From: Imperialibacter sp040222815
GTDB taxonomy: Bacteria > Bacteroidota > Bacteroidia > Cytophagales > Cyclobacteriaceae
DNA length: 64,000 bases
Direction of reading: 5' to 3'
NCBI RefSeq assembly: GCF_040222815.1
Contig: NZ_JAVKCH010000048.1
Coordinates: forward strand, 62,001-126,000
Under the pieces are notes generated by a model. That model saw only the letters and a list, made by a program, of their open reading frames with translations. It was not told the DNA's origin and ran no database searches. The position numbers and the translations under genes are program-made. Every line of letters begins with the position of its first letter. The stretch's first letter is position 1. Positions 52,101 through 61,715 of the stretch are shown piece by piece.

Positions 52101-54160
52101 TTACCGTTAGCTCCAGCCTGCCCAATATAGAAAAGGCGCATATTGGAATTGACTTCAGGAATTTTAGCCTTGCCACGCTGCTTAGCTCACTTAACCCCGA
52201 CCAGCCGCTCGTTACGGGAGTGCTGTCTGGTGATTTCATTGTGGAGGATCCGTTTGGTAACACAGGCCTCTTGGCCAGCCTCAAGATTAACCAGCTCAAC
52301 GTGATGGAGGTCGATATGGGCAATATGGTAGTTAATGCGAAATCTATTGGAAGAGGTAGCTACGACTTCAACCTGGCCCTCAAAGGCGGCAATGCGGACC
52401 TTGACCTGACAGGCGACTATCTGGCTGATGAGGCAGGAGCTAAAATGAATCTCGATTTGGTGCTAAATGAAGTGAAAGCCAGCGTGATTGAGGGGTTTGC
52501 AAAAGAGGCCTTTTCCGAAGCCAGTGGAAGTGTGGCGGGCGTAGTTAAAATAAGCGGCACTACTGCTTCGCCGGAATACACAGGCACTATTCGGTTTAGT
52601 GCTGCCAGCCTTATTGTGAATAGTTTAGACACTCGTTTTACATTGCCCGACGAAACACTCAAGGTTGATAATACCGGACTGTACATGGATAATTTTACAG
52701 TAGTCGACAATGATGAAAACGCCTTTAGGCTTGATGGAAAAGTGTTGACAGAAAACATCAGCAATCCTACCTTCCAGTTGACGATCAACGCAAGAAATTT
52801 CCAGCCTGTCAATGCGTCCAAACAAGACAATGAACTGTTTTACGGAAAAGTAAAAATGGATGCTGACCTCACAGTGGGTGGTGATCTGAAAGTGCCTGTG
52901 ATCAAGGGAAGGCTTGCCATTAAAGAAGGAACGGATTTCACTTTTGTGGTGCCTGAATCGCAAGTGGACGTGATGGAAAGAGAAGGCGTAGTGCTTTTCG
53001 TCAACAGAGAAAATCCCGACGATGTTCTGACCAGAGGAGATACCAAGACGGCTTCTGCACAACTGGTAGGTTACGATGTGAATACTACTTTATCAGTAGA
53101 CAAAAACGCAACGTTCAAAATTGTTATTGATGAGAAGACCGGCGATAACTTTCAGGTGTCCGGCACGGGCGATTTGATAGTAGGGCTCGAGCCAAATGGC
53201 CGGACGACACTTTCCGGCACTTATTCCATTAGCAGTGGACACTATGAAGCGAGTCTGTACAACCTGGTAAAAAAACGCTTCGAGATTTCCCCGCAGAGCA
53301 CCATTACATGGCGTGGCGATCCATTGGACGCTTCACTAAATGTGCGGGCTATCTACAAGGTGGAAACTTCGGCAGCTCCGCTGATGGCCATCAGAACGTC
53401 CGGTGAAAGCACTGGCCTGGCCAGTAAGTATCAGCAGAAACTTCCTTTCCTTGTTTATCTGAATGTGGAGGGGCAACTGCTCCAGCCTGAGCTATCCTTC
53501 GCACTGGATATGCCTGAGGATGAACAAGGGGCCATTGGCGGCGACGTGTATGGCAGGTTGCAGCAATTGAACAGCCAGGAGAGTGAGTTGAACAAGCAGG
53601 TGTTTTCCTTGCTGGTGCTCAATCGCTTTTTTCCAGGCTCGGGCAGCGATGGAAGTGGCGGAGGCGCTGCGGCGGTCGCACGGGGCAATGTGAACAAGGT
53701 GCTGTCGGGGCAGCTCAACAATTTTTCGGATAAACTCGTCGGCAAGACAGGCCTCGACTTGAACTTCGGCTTGGATAGCTATACCGACTACCAGGGAGAA
53801 ACTCCCCAGGACCGAACCCAGCTTGACATCAATGCACAAAAGAAGCTGTTCAATGACCGCCTGATTGTTCAGGTGGGTAGTGCCGTGGATATAGAAGGGA
53901 GCAGTCAAACAACGGAGGGTACAACACCTGTTATTGGCAATGTCAGCCTTGAATACCTGCTCTCAGAGGATGGACGGTATCGACTGAAGGGCTTCAGAAA
54001 GAACGAATTTGAGAGCGTGATTGACGGACAGCTGATCGTCACTGGCATTGCTTTTATGTACAACAAGGAGTTTAATAAGTTCAGGGAACTTTGGCAGAAA
54101 ATAGCGAAGGACGAAGGAGTGGAAGGCGAGATTGAAGGAAATAAAGCTGAAAAGAAATAG
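49139..54160 (+). CDS. tamB: TamB-like translocation/assembly module protein
   Basis: A 1673-residue inner-membrane anchored protein. An N-terminal helix (9-31, FIKIIAGILGGILLLFIIVV) is followed by a very long run of beta strands reaching across the periplasm, and the C-terminal 400 residues carry the TamB (DUF490) domain. It works with a TamA-type outer-membrane partner in outer-membrane protein insertion or lipid transport. Its end overlaps the start of the TamA-like lipoprotein gene by 29 bp, which supports the pairing. The length is within the usual range for Bacteroidota TamB. Confidence 0.92.
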   Translation: MPETKRNKFIKIIAGILGGILLLFIIVVLLIRSPWGQDIIVSKALDLVADKTGAKVDIRRLFITFSGNAFLEGLYVEDQQGDTLVYSESLEVSVALMPLIRGHGLDLKMLEWSGLTARVNRKEPSGAYNFDFLIAAFVAEPDTTSLPKAPEEQSSFAIDVGTIAFNDFDITYDDEVTGMLASLKIGGLQLEVDDFDVDQMRFHVESFVLEHTEVTYKQVKALLQSADTAGSSSTLPFLMVDELTVDDVKGSYVSMPDSIAVEAQIGHFLVEAPEIDLANNIINIETIVFNQSNLSYMSTRRRQPDTQPTDTIANSQQPVTFEWPDWQVAVGSISLADNQLAYQVDTVGSREGTFTANAMAFADLAFEASNVAFYPGLAQAQVKGLSFSEASGLHLAHLAFDLKVGGEASSVAKLEVEVGKSILKGSAKLSYPSIAEALNSPETSVFDLDIAEMSFNVSDAFIFQPVLADNKYLVALAEQKLSGHFQLTGSLAGLKVNDALINWGDETTLSWNGELKNVPDVQHLQFAAAPFTFKTKRADVLKFISEDELGVAVPTTITLDLTANGELDESTILANLTTPDGRINVNGKFSNKEQLSFAADIDVKELRLGKLLKSDQIGMLTFSAKASGSGTSLSSLNASLQSDFQTLEFNHYDFSGLTLAGGIKDGKGDIDLLFKDENLDVSLKALMELDASSSAVNMVLDLKGADLLALGIAKEDIRARFRLEANFEGNADAFHLKADIEDGLVIYDSRSFPLGAFSAEGIVRHDSTSLRVASRSLQMNVASNTSPALLAAAIDRQLNAYFSDSVATDTVLRNTVMDMSLTIRQSPLLNEVLLPGLEKMDSVTITATFDEARHELAARVRAPLIAYGGSKVDSLRFDLSGGRDSVTFDFGWLGVEAGPLAVQRTNIAGALRNKLLTFDFDSYAEEEPIAHVQSEVRFDGDTITYHVVPSGFVLDKSPWSIEETNEIRYANRLLTFQDFTLSKNQQSLTVSSSLPNIEKAHIGIDFRNFSLATLLSSLNPDQPLVTGVLSGDFIVEDPFGNTGLLASLKINQLNVMEVDMGNMVVNAKSIGRGSYDFNLALKGGNADLDLTGDYLADEAGAKMNLDLVLNEVKASVIEGFAKEAFSEASGSVAGVVKISGTTASPEYTGTIRFSAASLIVNSLDTRFTLPDETLKVDNTGLYMDNFTVVDNDENAFRLDGKVLTENISNPTFQLTINARNFQPVNASKQDNELFYGKVKMDADLTVGGDLKVPVIKGRLAIKEGTDFTFVVPESQVDVMEREGVVLFVNRENPDDVLTRGDTKTASAQLVGYDVNTTLSVDKNATFKIVIDEKTGDNFQVSGTGDLIVGLEPNGRTTLSGTYSISSGHYEASLYNLVKKRFEISPQSTITWRGDPLDASLNVRAIYKVETSAAPLMAIRTSGESTGLASKYQQKLPFLVYLNVEGQLLQPELSFALDMPEDEQGAIGGDVYGRLQQLNSQESELNKQVFSLLVLNRFFPGSGSDGSGGGAAAVARGNVNKVLSGQLNNFSDKLVGKTGLDLNFGLDSYTDYQGETPQDRTQLDINAQKKLFNDRLIVQVGSAVDIEGSSQTTEGTTPVIGNVSLEYLLSEDGRYRLKGFRKNEFESVIDGQLIVTGIAFMYNKEFNKFRELWQKIAKDEGVEGEIEGNKAEKK

Positions 54161-56441
54161 GAGTTTGAAGGCATTCATCAAAATACCGGTCTTTGTTGCG
54201 GCGTGCTTTGTTGCAGGCATGGTTTCCTGTCGGGTAAAAAAATTTATCCCGGAGGGCGAATTGCTCTATACAGGGTCAAAGATCGACTTGAAAGCGGAGA
54301 CCAAAGTGTGGCACCTCAGTGAGATAGAAGACGAGCTGGAAACTGTGATGATGCCTGAACCCAACTCCAAAATACTAGGCATCCGTCTCGGGTTGCTGGC
54401 CCACTACAAGGCCCAACGCAAACACCCTGGCCTCTACTACCGCTTTATTAATAAAAAAATAGGAGAGGAGCCAGTGTACATGTCCGACGTTAATCCCTTG
54501 CGGGTAGAGGAGCTGATGAACAACCGACTGGAAAACCGTGGTTTTTTCAGAAGCGACATTAGCTCAATTGAAAAAAAGGGAAAGCATGCCGGCTTGGTTA
54601 GATACAGGGTGCGTGTGAGGGAACCCTACACGATTAATAGCTATCAGCTAGATAGCGGCACGCTGCCCATTTACAACGATATTAGTGAATACATGAAACG
54701 CAGTGGCTTTGTTAAACCGGGTGCCCGGTTCGATTTGGAGCGTTTCAAAACAGAGCGGGATCGGATCGACCTTTTCCTGAAGAACAAGGGCTACTACAAT
54801 TTCAATGCTGACTTCCTCATTTTTGAGGCCGACACCAACGGGCTCGCAGATAAATCTGTCGACCTGTTTCTAAGGCTCAAGAAAGATGTGCCTCATAAGT
54901 CGGTGATTCCTTATGAAGTTGCGTCCATCAATGTGTTTCCGCACTATTCACTGAACGAAGGCGTGAAGAATGACACAGTAACACTGTCGGAAATCAAATT
55001 TATTCAGGACTCGGGCTTTTTTCAGCCCCGGCGCCTGGCGCCTTATGTTTTGCTTGAAAAGGGCAAGAGGTACAATCCCACTGACTCACGACGAACAAGC
55101 AACCGGCTTTCGTCGATTGGCACCTACAAGTTTGTGAATATTCGTTACGATGAGGTAGGCCAGGAAAACGGCGGTGATACTTTGGGTTATTTGGCGACCA
55201 ATATTTACCTGTCACCACTTAAAAAACGTGCACTCCGAGCAGAACTTCAGGGGGTAACGAAATCTAATAATTTTGTTGGGCCCTCACTTTCGCTCACATA
55301 CAGCAATCGCAATCTTTTTCGGGGTGGAGAAACACTGAACCTCACGGGTCAGGCTGGCTATGAGCAGCAGTTGATCAAAGGCGACAATACCGGCCTAAGT
55401 AGTGTGCAGCTGGGCTTAAAAGGTGATCTTGTTTTCCCGAGGCTCCTCTTCCCGGGTGAAGTGGGTCGAAAATTTAAATACGCAGTGCCTAAAACACGGT
55501 TTAGCACGGGGGTTGAGTACCTGAATAGGAGTAAGCTATACACCCTGCAGTCAGTCACAGGCTCCTTTGGCTACAACTGGAATGCCAGCAGGTATGTTTA
55601 TCATGAGCTGACTCCCTTGAGTGTCAATGTTGTGAACCTTGTCAATACGTCGCCGGAGTTTGAGACCATACTGGCGGAAAATGAGTTTTTGCAAAGCAGC
55701 TTTGACCAGAAGTTTATAGGAGGCCTCACCTACACCTTTACCTACAACGAACTATTAAGCTCGGGCATCAGGAATCCGTTTTTTGTAACGCTTAATGTGG
55801 ATGTAGCAGGCAACGGACTGGGTTTACTTAACAAGGTGGCTTCACAGACAGAGAAAAACACCTTTCTTGGTTTGGAGTATGCCCAGTACTACAAGAGCGA
55901 CATCAACATTCAGCATTATGCCTACATCAGTAAGACGCAGAAGCTTGTGACGAGGCTTTTTGCTGGCTTTGGTTTCCCCTTTGGTAATTCAGTGACCCTG
56001 CCTTTCTCCAAACAGTACTTTTCCGGGGGGCCGTACAGTGTTCGGGCTTTCAGGGTGCGGTCGTTGGGGCCTGGCACCTACTATCCCGATAGCGAAAACG
56101 TAGGCTCATTTTTCGATCAGGCTGGCGACATCAGGCTGGAGGCCAACCTCGAGTATCGGTTTCCGATCTATTCGTTTCTTAAAGGTGCCTTGTTTGCCGA
56201 TGCGGGCAACGTTTGGCTGACCAACGAAAACGCTGCGTTGCCCGGTGGCAAGTTCACTTCCGGGTTTATTAGGGAGCTGGGGGTTGGCGTGGGAACAGGC
56301 TTGCGGGTGGACATTCAGAATTTTGTGATAAGGCTCGACCTGGCAGCTCCCATTCAGAAGCCTTATTTGCCCAAAGGAGAGCGCTTCGGATTTGACTGGA
56401 AAAACCCGGTGCTCAATTTTGCCATTGGGTATCCTTTCTAG
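54132..56441 (+). CDS. tamL: TamA-like lipoprotein (TamL), BamA-family outer-membrane barrel
   Basis: A 769-residue outer-membrane protein. The start at 54132 lies within tamB and gives a lipoprotein signal ending VSCR (lipidated Cys about residue 33), the form known as TamL in Bacteroidota. POTRA-like domains span about residues 50-330, and the C-terminal Omp85 barrel runs from about 400 to the end, with YFSGGPYSVRAFRVRSLGPG as the family L6-type region. It partners with TamB in envelope biogenesis. Its stop shares a CTAG tetranucleotide with the stop of the convergent gene. Confidence 0.9.
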   Translation: MKEIKLKRNRSLKAFIKIPVFVAACFVAGMVSCRVKKFIPEGELLYTGSKIDLKAETKVWHLSEIEDELETVMMPEPNSKILGIRLGLLAHYKAQRKHPGLYYRFINKKIGEEPVYMSDVNPLRVEELMNNRLENRGFFRSDISSIEKKGKHAGLVRYRVRVREPYTINSYQLDSGTLPIYNDISEYMKRSGFVKPGARFDLERFKTERDRIDLFLKNKGYYNFNADFLIFEADTNGLADKSVDLFLRLKKDVPHKSVIPYEVASINVFPHYSLNEGVKNDTVTLSEIKFIQDSGFFQPRRLAPYVLLEKGKRYNPTDSRRTSNRLSSIGTYKFVNIRYDEVGQENGGDTLGYLATNIYLSPLKKRALRAELQGVTKSNNFVGPSLSLTYSNRNLFRGGETLNLTGQAGYEQQLIKGDNTGLSSVQLGLKGDLVFPRLLFPGEVGRKFKYAVPKTRFSTGVEYLNRSKLYTLQSVTGSFGYNWNASRYVYHELTPLSVNVVNLVNTSPEFETILAENEFLQSSFDQKFIGGLTYTFTYNELLSSGIRNPFFVTLNVDVAGNGLGLLNKVASQTEKNTFLGLEYAQYYKSDINIQHYAYISKTQKLVTRLFAGFGFPFGNSVTLPFSKQYFSGGPYSVRAFRVRSLGPGTYYPDSENVGSFFDQAGDIRLEANLEYRFPIYSFLKGALFADAGNVWLTNENAALPGGKFTSGFIRELGVGVGTGLRVDIQNFVIRLDLAAPIQKPYLPKGERFGFDWKNPVLNFAIGYPF

Positions 56442-57064
56442 TTACTGAGCTCCATTAGTTCGTGAGTAAGATTAGCTTTTGCCTGAAGTTCATACCTCGA
56501 ATGAAATGCGTCAGTTTTGAAAATTCTTTTCCTGTCCAGGAAATGCTGAACCACCTTTCTCCTCCCTTTTCTATACACAAAGTTGGGGTAAACAGCATAC
56601 TCCTTTCTCACTGCCCTGATGTATGTCTGATAGATTTCAGAGCTTTCTCCCAGAATTGCCAGGTCAATATCGAGTAGGTACTGGGTATCGCTGTCTTGTG
56701 TGGCAGTATGCTCCTTTGTCGCCAATATTTGCTTTGCGCATCGTTCTATTTTTTCTTCGGGAACTCCCAGCATCCGTAGTGCGTCGTTGGCGGCCACAGC
56801 ACTTTTCTCCTCGTTGTCATTCCTGAGAGCGTTGTACGCAAAGTCGTGATAGAAAATGCTGAATAAAAGTGCATCAAAATCAGCAATTTGCGACTTATGC
56901 GCTGTGGCCAGGCCGACCATATATTCAATATGGTTCAAATTGTGGTAGTGCCGACCAGATGACAAATACGCATTTTCAATCTCCTGCCATAGCTTATCAA
57001 TCAATACCTGATCTTGCGAATAGGCTATAGCCAGATCGTGCCATATCTGCCTGATGTTTTTCAT
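56438..57064 (-). CDS. HD superfamily phosphohydrolase-like protein
   Basis: A 208-residue predicted metal-dependent hydrolase. The HD-domain residues are visible as SGRHYHNLNHIEYM, IFYHDFAYN (HD pair) and YLLDIDLAILG. It is close to a group of small HD proteins of unknown substrate. The gene is convergent with tamL; the two stop codons overlap in CTAG. It probably acts in the cytoplasm. No partner is evident. Confidence 0.85.
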   Translation of the reverse strand: MKNIRQIWHDLAIAYSQDQVLIDKLWQEIENAYLSSGRHYHNLNHIEYMVGLATAHKSQIADFDALLFSIFYHDFAYNALRNDNEEKSAVAANDALRMLGVPEEKIERCAKQILATKEHTATQDSDTQYLLDIDLAILGESSEIYQTYIRAVRKEYAVYPNFVYRKGRRKVVQHFLDRKRIFKTDAFHSRYELQAKANLTHELMELSN

Positions 57065-57115
57065 GCAACTGCACCGTTTCGGTTCATCATGAATAGCAGC
57101 CTGTTTCCTCAGGGA

Positions 57116-57508
57116 TCAATTAAGGTTATTGATTGCCCTCGTTAGCTTTTGCTGAACCTCCTTTGCTATGCCTTCCAGGTCTGTGTTTTTTACTGAGCCC
57201 ATGGAAGCGATTGGGTCAACTGCCGACACCTCAATTTCTCCGTTGGCCTGCTCTTGTACCACCACGTTACAAGGGAGGAATACGCCGATTTTATCCTCAC
57301 TTTGCAGGGCTTTGTAAGCGAACTGCGGATTGCAGGCACCAAGAATTTTGTACTTTCTGAAATCTACATCCAGCTTCTTTTTCAGCGTTTCTTTGATGTC
57401 AATCTCAGTCAGTACCCCAAATCCTTCTTTTTTCAATTCAGCGGTCACTTGTTCTGTTGCTTCATCGAAGCTTTTACCCTTTAGTATTTTATTTATGCTG
57501 TAGCTCAT
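57116..57508 (-). CDS. DUF302 protein
   Basis: A 130-residue cytoplasmic protein of the DUF302 family. Blocks include TAELKKEGFGVLTEIDIKETLKKKL, YKILGACNPQFAYKAL and IGVFLPCNVVVQEQANGEIEVSAVDP. DUF302 proteins occur in many bacteria with no assigned activity. It lies between the HD and P-type ATPase genes on the same strand. Confidence 0.85.
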   Translation of the reverse strand: MSYSINKILKGKSFDEATEQVTAELKKEGFGVLTEIDIKETLKKKLDVDFRKYKILGACNPQFAYKALQSEDKIGVFLPCNVVVQEQANGEIEVSAVDPIASMGSVKNTDLEGIAKEVQQKLTRAINNLN

Positions 57509-57620
57509 GGCTTTGCAATTAAATAGTGTTGTTAATTGTTTCTATTCTTTCAACAAAAAGCCGGGAGATATCATTCAGAAAAATCAGCCTTTACTCACCA
57601 GGCAATGCGGATAAGCTCTA

Positions 57621-60125
57621 TCAATTTGAAGCCATTCTCCTTTTTCGCCGCTTCACCATCTCGTACCAAATCACAAACAGGAAACCAATTCCGCCACTTG
57701 TGCCTAACTGTCCCAAACCAAGGGGGCCAAAACCAAAGAACCGTGTAAGCGGAGGCACAAAAAGAAGCAACCCTAGAATAAGGACAGTGATGCCGATAAT
57801 GAGTGGAACCAGATTGTTTTTATACTTCAATGTGGTGAGGACTGAGTAGAAAAACGACCTGTTAACCAGTGTGAGAAAAATGTTAGAAGAGATGAGGGCC
57901 ACAAAAACCATGGTGCGGGTCACCTCTTCACTGGCGCTTGCATTCACTGCCAGCTGGTAGGTGAGCAAGGTGCCCGCTGTGATTGCCAACCCTTGCACCA
58001 CACTGGTGGTAAGCTCCCTCGAATTGAAGAAAGTGCTGCTGAAAGGTCGTGGTTTTCGGATCATTGTATTTTTCTCTAAAGGCTCATTTTCATAGATGAT
58101 GGAGCAGGTAGGCCCCATGATCAACTCAAGCAAAATGATGTGCAGGGGCGAAAAGATATTGGGATATATCCAGCCCAGAGCCAGTGGAAGAAACACAGTA
58201 AGGATGATTGGTATATGTATGGAAATAATATACTGGATGGCTTTTTTCAGGTTCGTATAGATTTTCCGTCCCATGGCCACTGCTTCCACCATTTTGGAAA
58301 GGTCGTCTTCCAGCAAAATAAGCGACGCTGCCTGCTTGGCGATTTCTGTACCTTTCTTGCCCATGGCAATGCCAATATGGGCGGCTTTCAAGGCAGGCCC
58401 GTCGTTTACGCCGTCGCCTGTCATGGCCACAATCTCGTTCGTGGCTTTCAGGGCATTAATAATTCTCAGCTTGGCTTCGGGAAACATGCGGGTGAATACT
58501 TGCATCTCTTCTACTTTTTCCTTCAGCTCGTCTTCCGTTAGCTGCATCAACTCATCACCGCTGATGCTTTTATCGAACCCGTGGAAGCCCACCTGTCGGG
58601 CAATGGCCCCCGTAGTGAGGGCATTGTCTCCAGTTACTATTTTTACCTGGATGCCTGCGGCGTAAAACTGTTCCAGCACCAACGGAATATTCTTTTTTGG
58701 TGGATCGTAAAAGGCCACCAGACCTTTGAAAGCAAAGGCAAACTCCTGCTGAGTAGACGGGAAGTCATTGCCATCAAAACGGGCTTCGCCTACTCCGAGC
58801 ACCCTAAAGCCATCTTTAGCCAGGGTGTTAATAGCTTCATGCACTTGCTCCTTTTCACCTGCCGACAGGCTGGACACGGCGATCATGGCTTCGGGGGCGC
58901 CCTTGGCAGCAATGATTCTTTTACCCTCTTGGTCTTCAAAAATATGCGTCATCATCGGCGGTTTCCCACCCAGCGGATACTCATGGATCATGTTGAAAGC
59001 TGGTCTTTCATCAGGTACTGCTGATTTTCCGTAGGCGTTGTGCAGTGCCACTTCCATCGGGTCGAAAGGGATGGGTTCGCTGGCCCACATGGCCAACCGA
59101 ACAAGAGACTGAGCCTCTGCTGAAAGTGGCTGGCTGGCATCCACCACTTCCTGCGACGACAGGACGAAAAGGCTGGCCAGACTCATTTTATTTTCGGTTA
59201 GTGTGCCGGTTTTATCAGTGCAAATCACCGTGGCGCTGCCCAGTGTCTCCACGGTCTTCATCTGCTTCACCACTATGCCAAGCTTCATCAGTCGCCAGGC
59301 ACCAAGGGCCATGAACGTGGTGAAGGCCACGGGTATTTCTTCCGGCAGAATGCTCATGGCGAGTGTCAGCGCTTTCAACAGGCTGTCCAGCACATTGTAA
59401 GACTGGAAATAATTGATGGCCCATACAATCAGAAAGACAACGGCGCCGATCAGCACCATCTTTTTAACGAAGTTCGTTATCTGCTTTTCCAGCGGTGTTT
59501 TTTCTTCGGCGATGTCTTCAAGGCTTTTGCCAATCTTGCCGAGGCTGGTAGCATTGCCAACAGCTGTGACAGTGGCAATGGCCAATCCGCTGGCCACTGT
59601 TGTGCCCAGCGAAACCTTGTTATCTTCTTTGGAAGCATCTTTATACACTGCCATCGACTCGCCAGTGAGAATCGATTCGTTGACTGAAAAATCGTTGGAA
59701 TGCACGATAACGCCATCTGCGGCAATGGTATTGCCTTCTTCAATCATCAGGCTGTCGCCCACCACCAGTTCCTCACTTTTTATTTCTACCGTTTCGCCGT
59801 CTCTTATCACCTTGCACATGGGCTGAGTGAAATTTTTGAGCTTTTCCAGGGCATTGCGGCTGCGGGAGTCCTGATACAGAGAAATGCCCGCTACTAACAC
59901 AATGGCCGCTGCCAGGAAGAGGCCATCACCGAGATTGCCGGTAAAAAAATAGATGGAGGAAACCGCCAACAGCAGCATAACCATGGGTTCTGCGGCAATG
60001 CTTTTGACGGCTTCGAGCACGCTGCTCTCTTTTTTGTAGTTCAATGTGTTGGCACCATGATTCGTCCTGGCTTTGAGGACTTCTTTAGCTGAAAGACCCT
60101 GAATATTAAAATTATTACTGGTCAT
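57621..60125 (-). CDS. Cation-transporting P-type ATPase
   Basis: An 834-residue P-type ATPase in the inner membrane. Motifs: actuator TGES (154-157), PEEIP in helix M4 (261-265), phosphorylation site DKTGTLT with Asp304, and MTGDGVNDGPALKAAHIGIAMG. The PEEIP and the overall layout match P2-type (Ca2+-like) pumps, and it is somewhat shorter than typical Ca2+ ATPases. The ion could be Ca2+ or another divalent cation. The gene has a 450-bp upstream gap shared with the divergent pntAA operon. Confidence 0.92.
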   Translation of the reverse strand: MTSNNFNIQGLSAKEVLKARTNHGANTLNYKKESSVLEAVKSIAAEPMVMLLLAVSSIYFFTGNLGDGLFLAAAIVLVAGISLYQDSRSRNALEKLKNFTQPMCKVIRDGETVEIKSEELVVGDSLMIEEGNTIAADGVIVHSNDFSVNESILTGESMAVYKDASKEDNKVSLGTTVASGLAIATVTAVGNATSLGKIGKSLEDIAEEKTPLEKQITNFVKKMVLIGAVVFLIVWAINYFQSYNVLDSLLKALTLAMSILPEEIPVAFTTFMALGAWRLMKLGIVVKQMKTVETLGSATVICTDKTGTLTENKMSLASLFVLSSQEVVDASQPLSAEAQSLVRLAMWASEPIPFDPMEVALHNAYGKSAVPDERPAFNMIHEYPLGGKPPMMTHIFEDQEGKRIIAAKGAPEAMIAVSSLSAGEKEQVHEAINTLAKDGFRVLGVGEARFDGNDFPSTQQEFAFAFKGLVAFYDPPKKNIPLVLEQFYAAGIQVKIVTGDNALTTGAIARQVGFHGFDKSISGDELMQLTEDELKEKVEEMQVFTRMFPEAKLRIINALKATNEIVAMTGDGVNDGPALKAAHIGIAMGKKGTEIAKQAASLILLEDDLSKMVEAVAMGRKIYTNLKKAIQYIISIHIPIILTVFLPLALGWIYPNIFSPLHIILLELIMGPTCSIIYENEPLEKNTMIRKPRPFSSTFFNSRELTTSVVQGLAITAGTLLTYQLAVNASASEEVTRTMVFVALISSNIFLTLVNRSFFYSVLTTLKYKNNLVPLIIGITVLILGLLLFVPPLTRFFGFGPLGLGQLGTSGGIGFLFVIWYEMVKRRKRRMASN

Positions 60126-60575
60126 AATGGGGTCGTTGTGGAGTAGTTTCTGGCATCATCAGCCTGGTGACGTTTGCAGTTCGTTTAGGAAAGTAACACA
60201 AAGAATCGATTCATCAAGCCGAAATGAATAAGTAACCCTGAAAATGGCTGACTGCTGTACATGGCGGGTGGCTAAACTGCGTCTGTATAAGAAACACGTA
60301 ATGCTATAAGTTGGCAAATTTTTGCAAAAGACTCATATTGAAGCTATTATCGCAGGTTGTGGGAATGTGGGAAGTGGTGCGCATGAAAGAGAGGCGCAGA
60401 TGAAGACTGGAAGCTTCGTGATTTTTAATGCATAACTTACAGGCAAATATTTCCTGGCAATTGGTGCAGAAATGGCTCAAAAGTTGGATAGTATAAAGTT
60501 TGCAGGACTTTTTTAGCCATGCGTTCATTTGCCTTGAAAGTAGCAGATACACCCTATAGCTAATAACGCAAAATA
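60126..60575. other. Intergenic stretch between divergent P-type ATPase and pntAA, no gene seen
   Basis: About 450 bp between two divergent starts. It is AT-rich near the pntAA side and must carry both promoters, but no convincing -33/-7 pair was identified. An isolated short minus-strand frame (60304-60702) overlaps pntAA and looks unlike a real protein. No hairpin or repeat stands out. Confidence 0.5.
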
Positions 60576-61715
60576 ATGATTGTAGGCCTTCTAAAAGAAA
60601 GCGAAAATGAACAGAGAATCGCTTTTTTACCAGAAATTGCTGCCAGATTGGTTCAGCAAAAAGTTCAGGTTTTTGTAGAAAAAGATGCAGGTTTAGCAGC
60701 ATTTCAATCCAACCAGTTATACGAGGACGCAGGTGCGGAGATAGTTTCCAGAGAGCAAGTTTTGGCTAAATCTGATTTGCTGGTGCAAATTGGAGAGCCC
60801 TCTCCTGAGCTGGTTGAGCAATTGCGGAGCGATTCAGTATGGCTAAGCCAATACAATCCCCTTTGGAATAAAGACCTTGTGAGGCTGTTTCTTCAAAAGG
60901 GCATTACCAGCTTCAGCATGGATTCCATACCCAGAACATCGAGGGCGCAGGCGATGGATGTGCTTTCTTCGATGGCTACTGTTTCAGGCTACAAAGCCGT
61001 GTTGGAAGGGGCCAGCCAGCTCCCCAACTTTTTCCCCATGTTCATGACCGCAGCAGGCACCATCCGTCCGGCCACTGTATTGGTGCTGGGAGCAGGTGTG
61101 GCTGGCTTGCAGGCTATTGCCATCGCCAGAAAGCTTGGTGCTCAGGTGCAGGCTTTTGACGTACGTTCGGCTGTAAGAGAGGAGGTGATGAGCCTCGGAG
61201 CCAGGTTTGTCGAAGTGGAAGGTGCCAAAGAAGACGCTGCGGCTGGTGGATATGCGGTGGAGCAAACGGAAGAATTCAAACAAAAGCAGCAACAGGCCAT
61301 CAACGACCATGCTGCAAAAGCTGACGTGGTAATATGCACGGCCCAGATTCCCGGAAGACGAGCACCGGTGCTTCTTCCAAAGGAGGCAGTGGAGCGAATG
61401 AGACCGGGATCGGTGATCGTTGATTTGGCGGCATCGAGTGGTGGGAATTGCGAATTGAGTAAGGACAATGCGACCGTTGTGCATCATGGTGTGAAAATTA
61501 TCGGGCAATCAAATTACCCGTCGCTAATGCCCATAGACGCCAGCAAGATGTATGGAAAAAACGTTTTTAATTTCCTCGAATTGCTGATTGCCGACGATGG
61601 GTCGCTGAATCTCAATTTCGAAGATGACATCGTGGTCGGCACGTGCATCACCCACAAAGGGGAAGTTTTGAATAGCCGGGTAAAATCACTTTTTGGAGAG
61701 CTAATTGATATTTAA
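60576..61715 (+). CDS. pntAA: NAD(P) transhydrogenase subunit alpha part 1 (PntAA)
   Basis: A 379-residue soluble NAD(H)-binding subunit (domain I) of the proton-translocating transhydrogenase. Blocks are MIVGLLKESENEQRIAF, VLVLGAGVAGLQAIAIARKL (dinucleotide fold) and SVIVDLAASSGGN. The split into a soluble alpha part 1 and a membrane alpha part 2 is the three-gene form, unlike the fused E. coli PntA. It exchanges hydride between NADH and NADP+ at the expense of the proton gradient. The stop overlaps the next start (TAATG). Confidence 0.95.
   Translation: MIVGLLKESENEQRIAFLPEIAARLVQQKVQVFVEKDAGLAAFQSNQLYEDAGAEIVSREQVLAKSDLLVQIGEPSPELVEQLRSDSVWLSQYNPLWNKDLVRLFLQKGITSFSMDSIPRTSRAQAMDVLSSMATVSGYKAVLEGASQLPNFFPMFMTAAGTIRPATVLVLGAGVAGLQAIAIARKLGAQVQAFDVRSAVREEVMSLGARFVEVEGAKEDAAAGGYAVEQTEEFKQKQQQAINDHAAKADVVICTAQIPGRRAPVLLPKEAVERMRPGSVIVDLAASSGGNCELSKDNATVVHHGVKIIGQSNYPSLMPIDASKMYGKNVFNFLELLIADDGSLNLNFEDDIVVGTCITHKGEVLNSRVKSLFGELIDI

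Noticed and set aside
60304..60702. Minus-strand 132-codon frame before and across the start of pntAA
   Set aside because: It overlaps the clear pntAA start antisense and lacks protein-like features.
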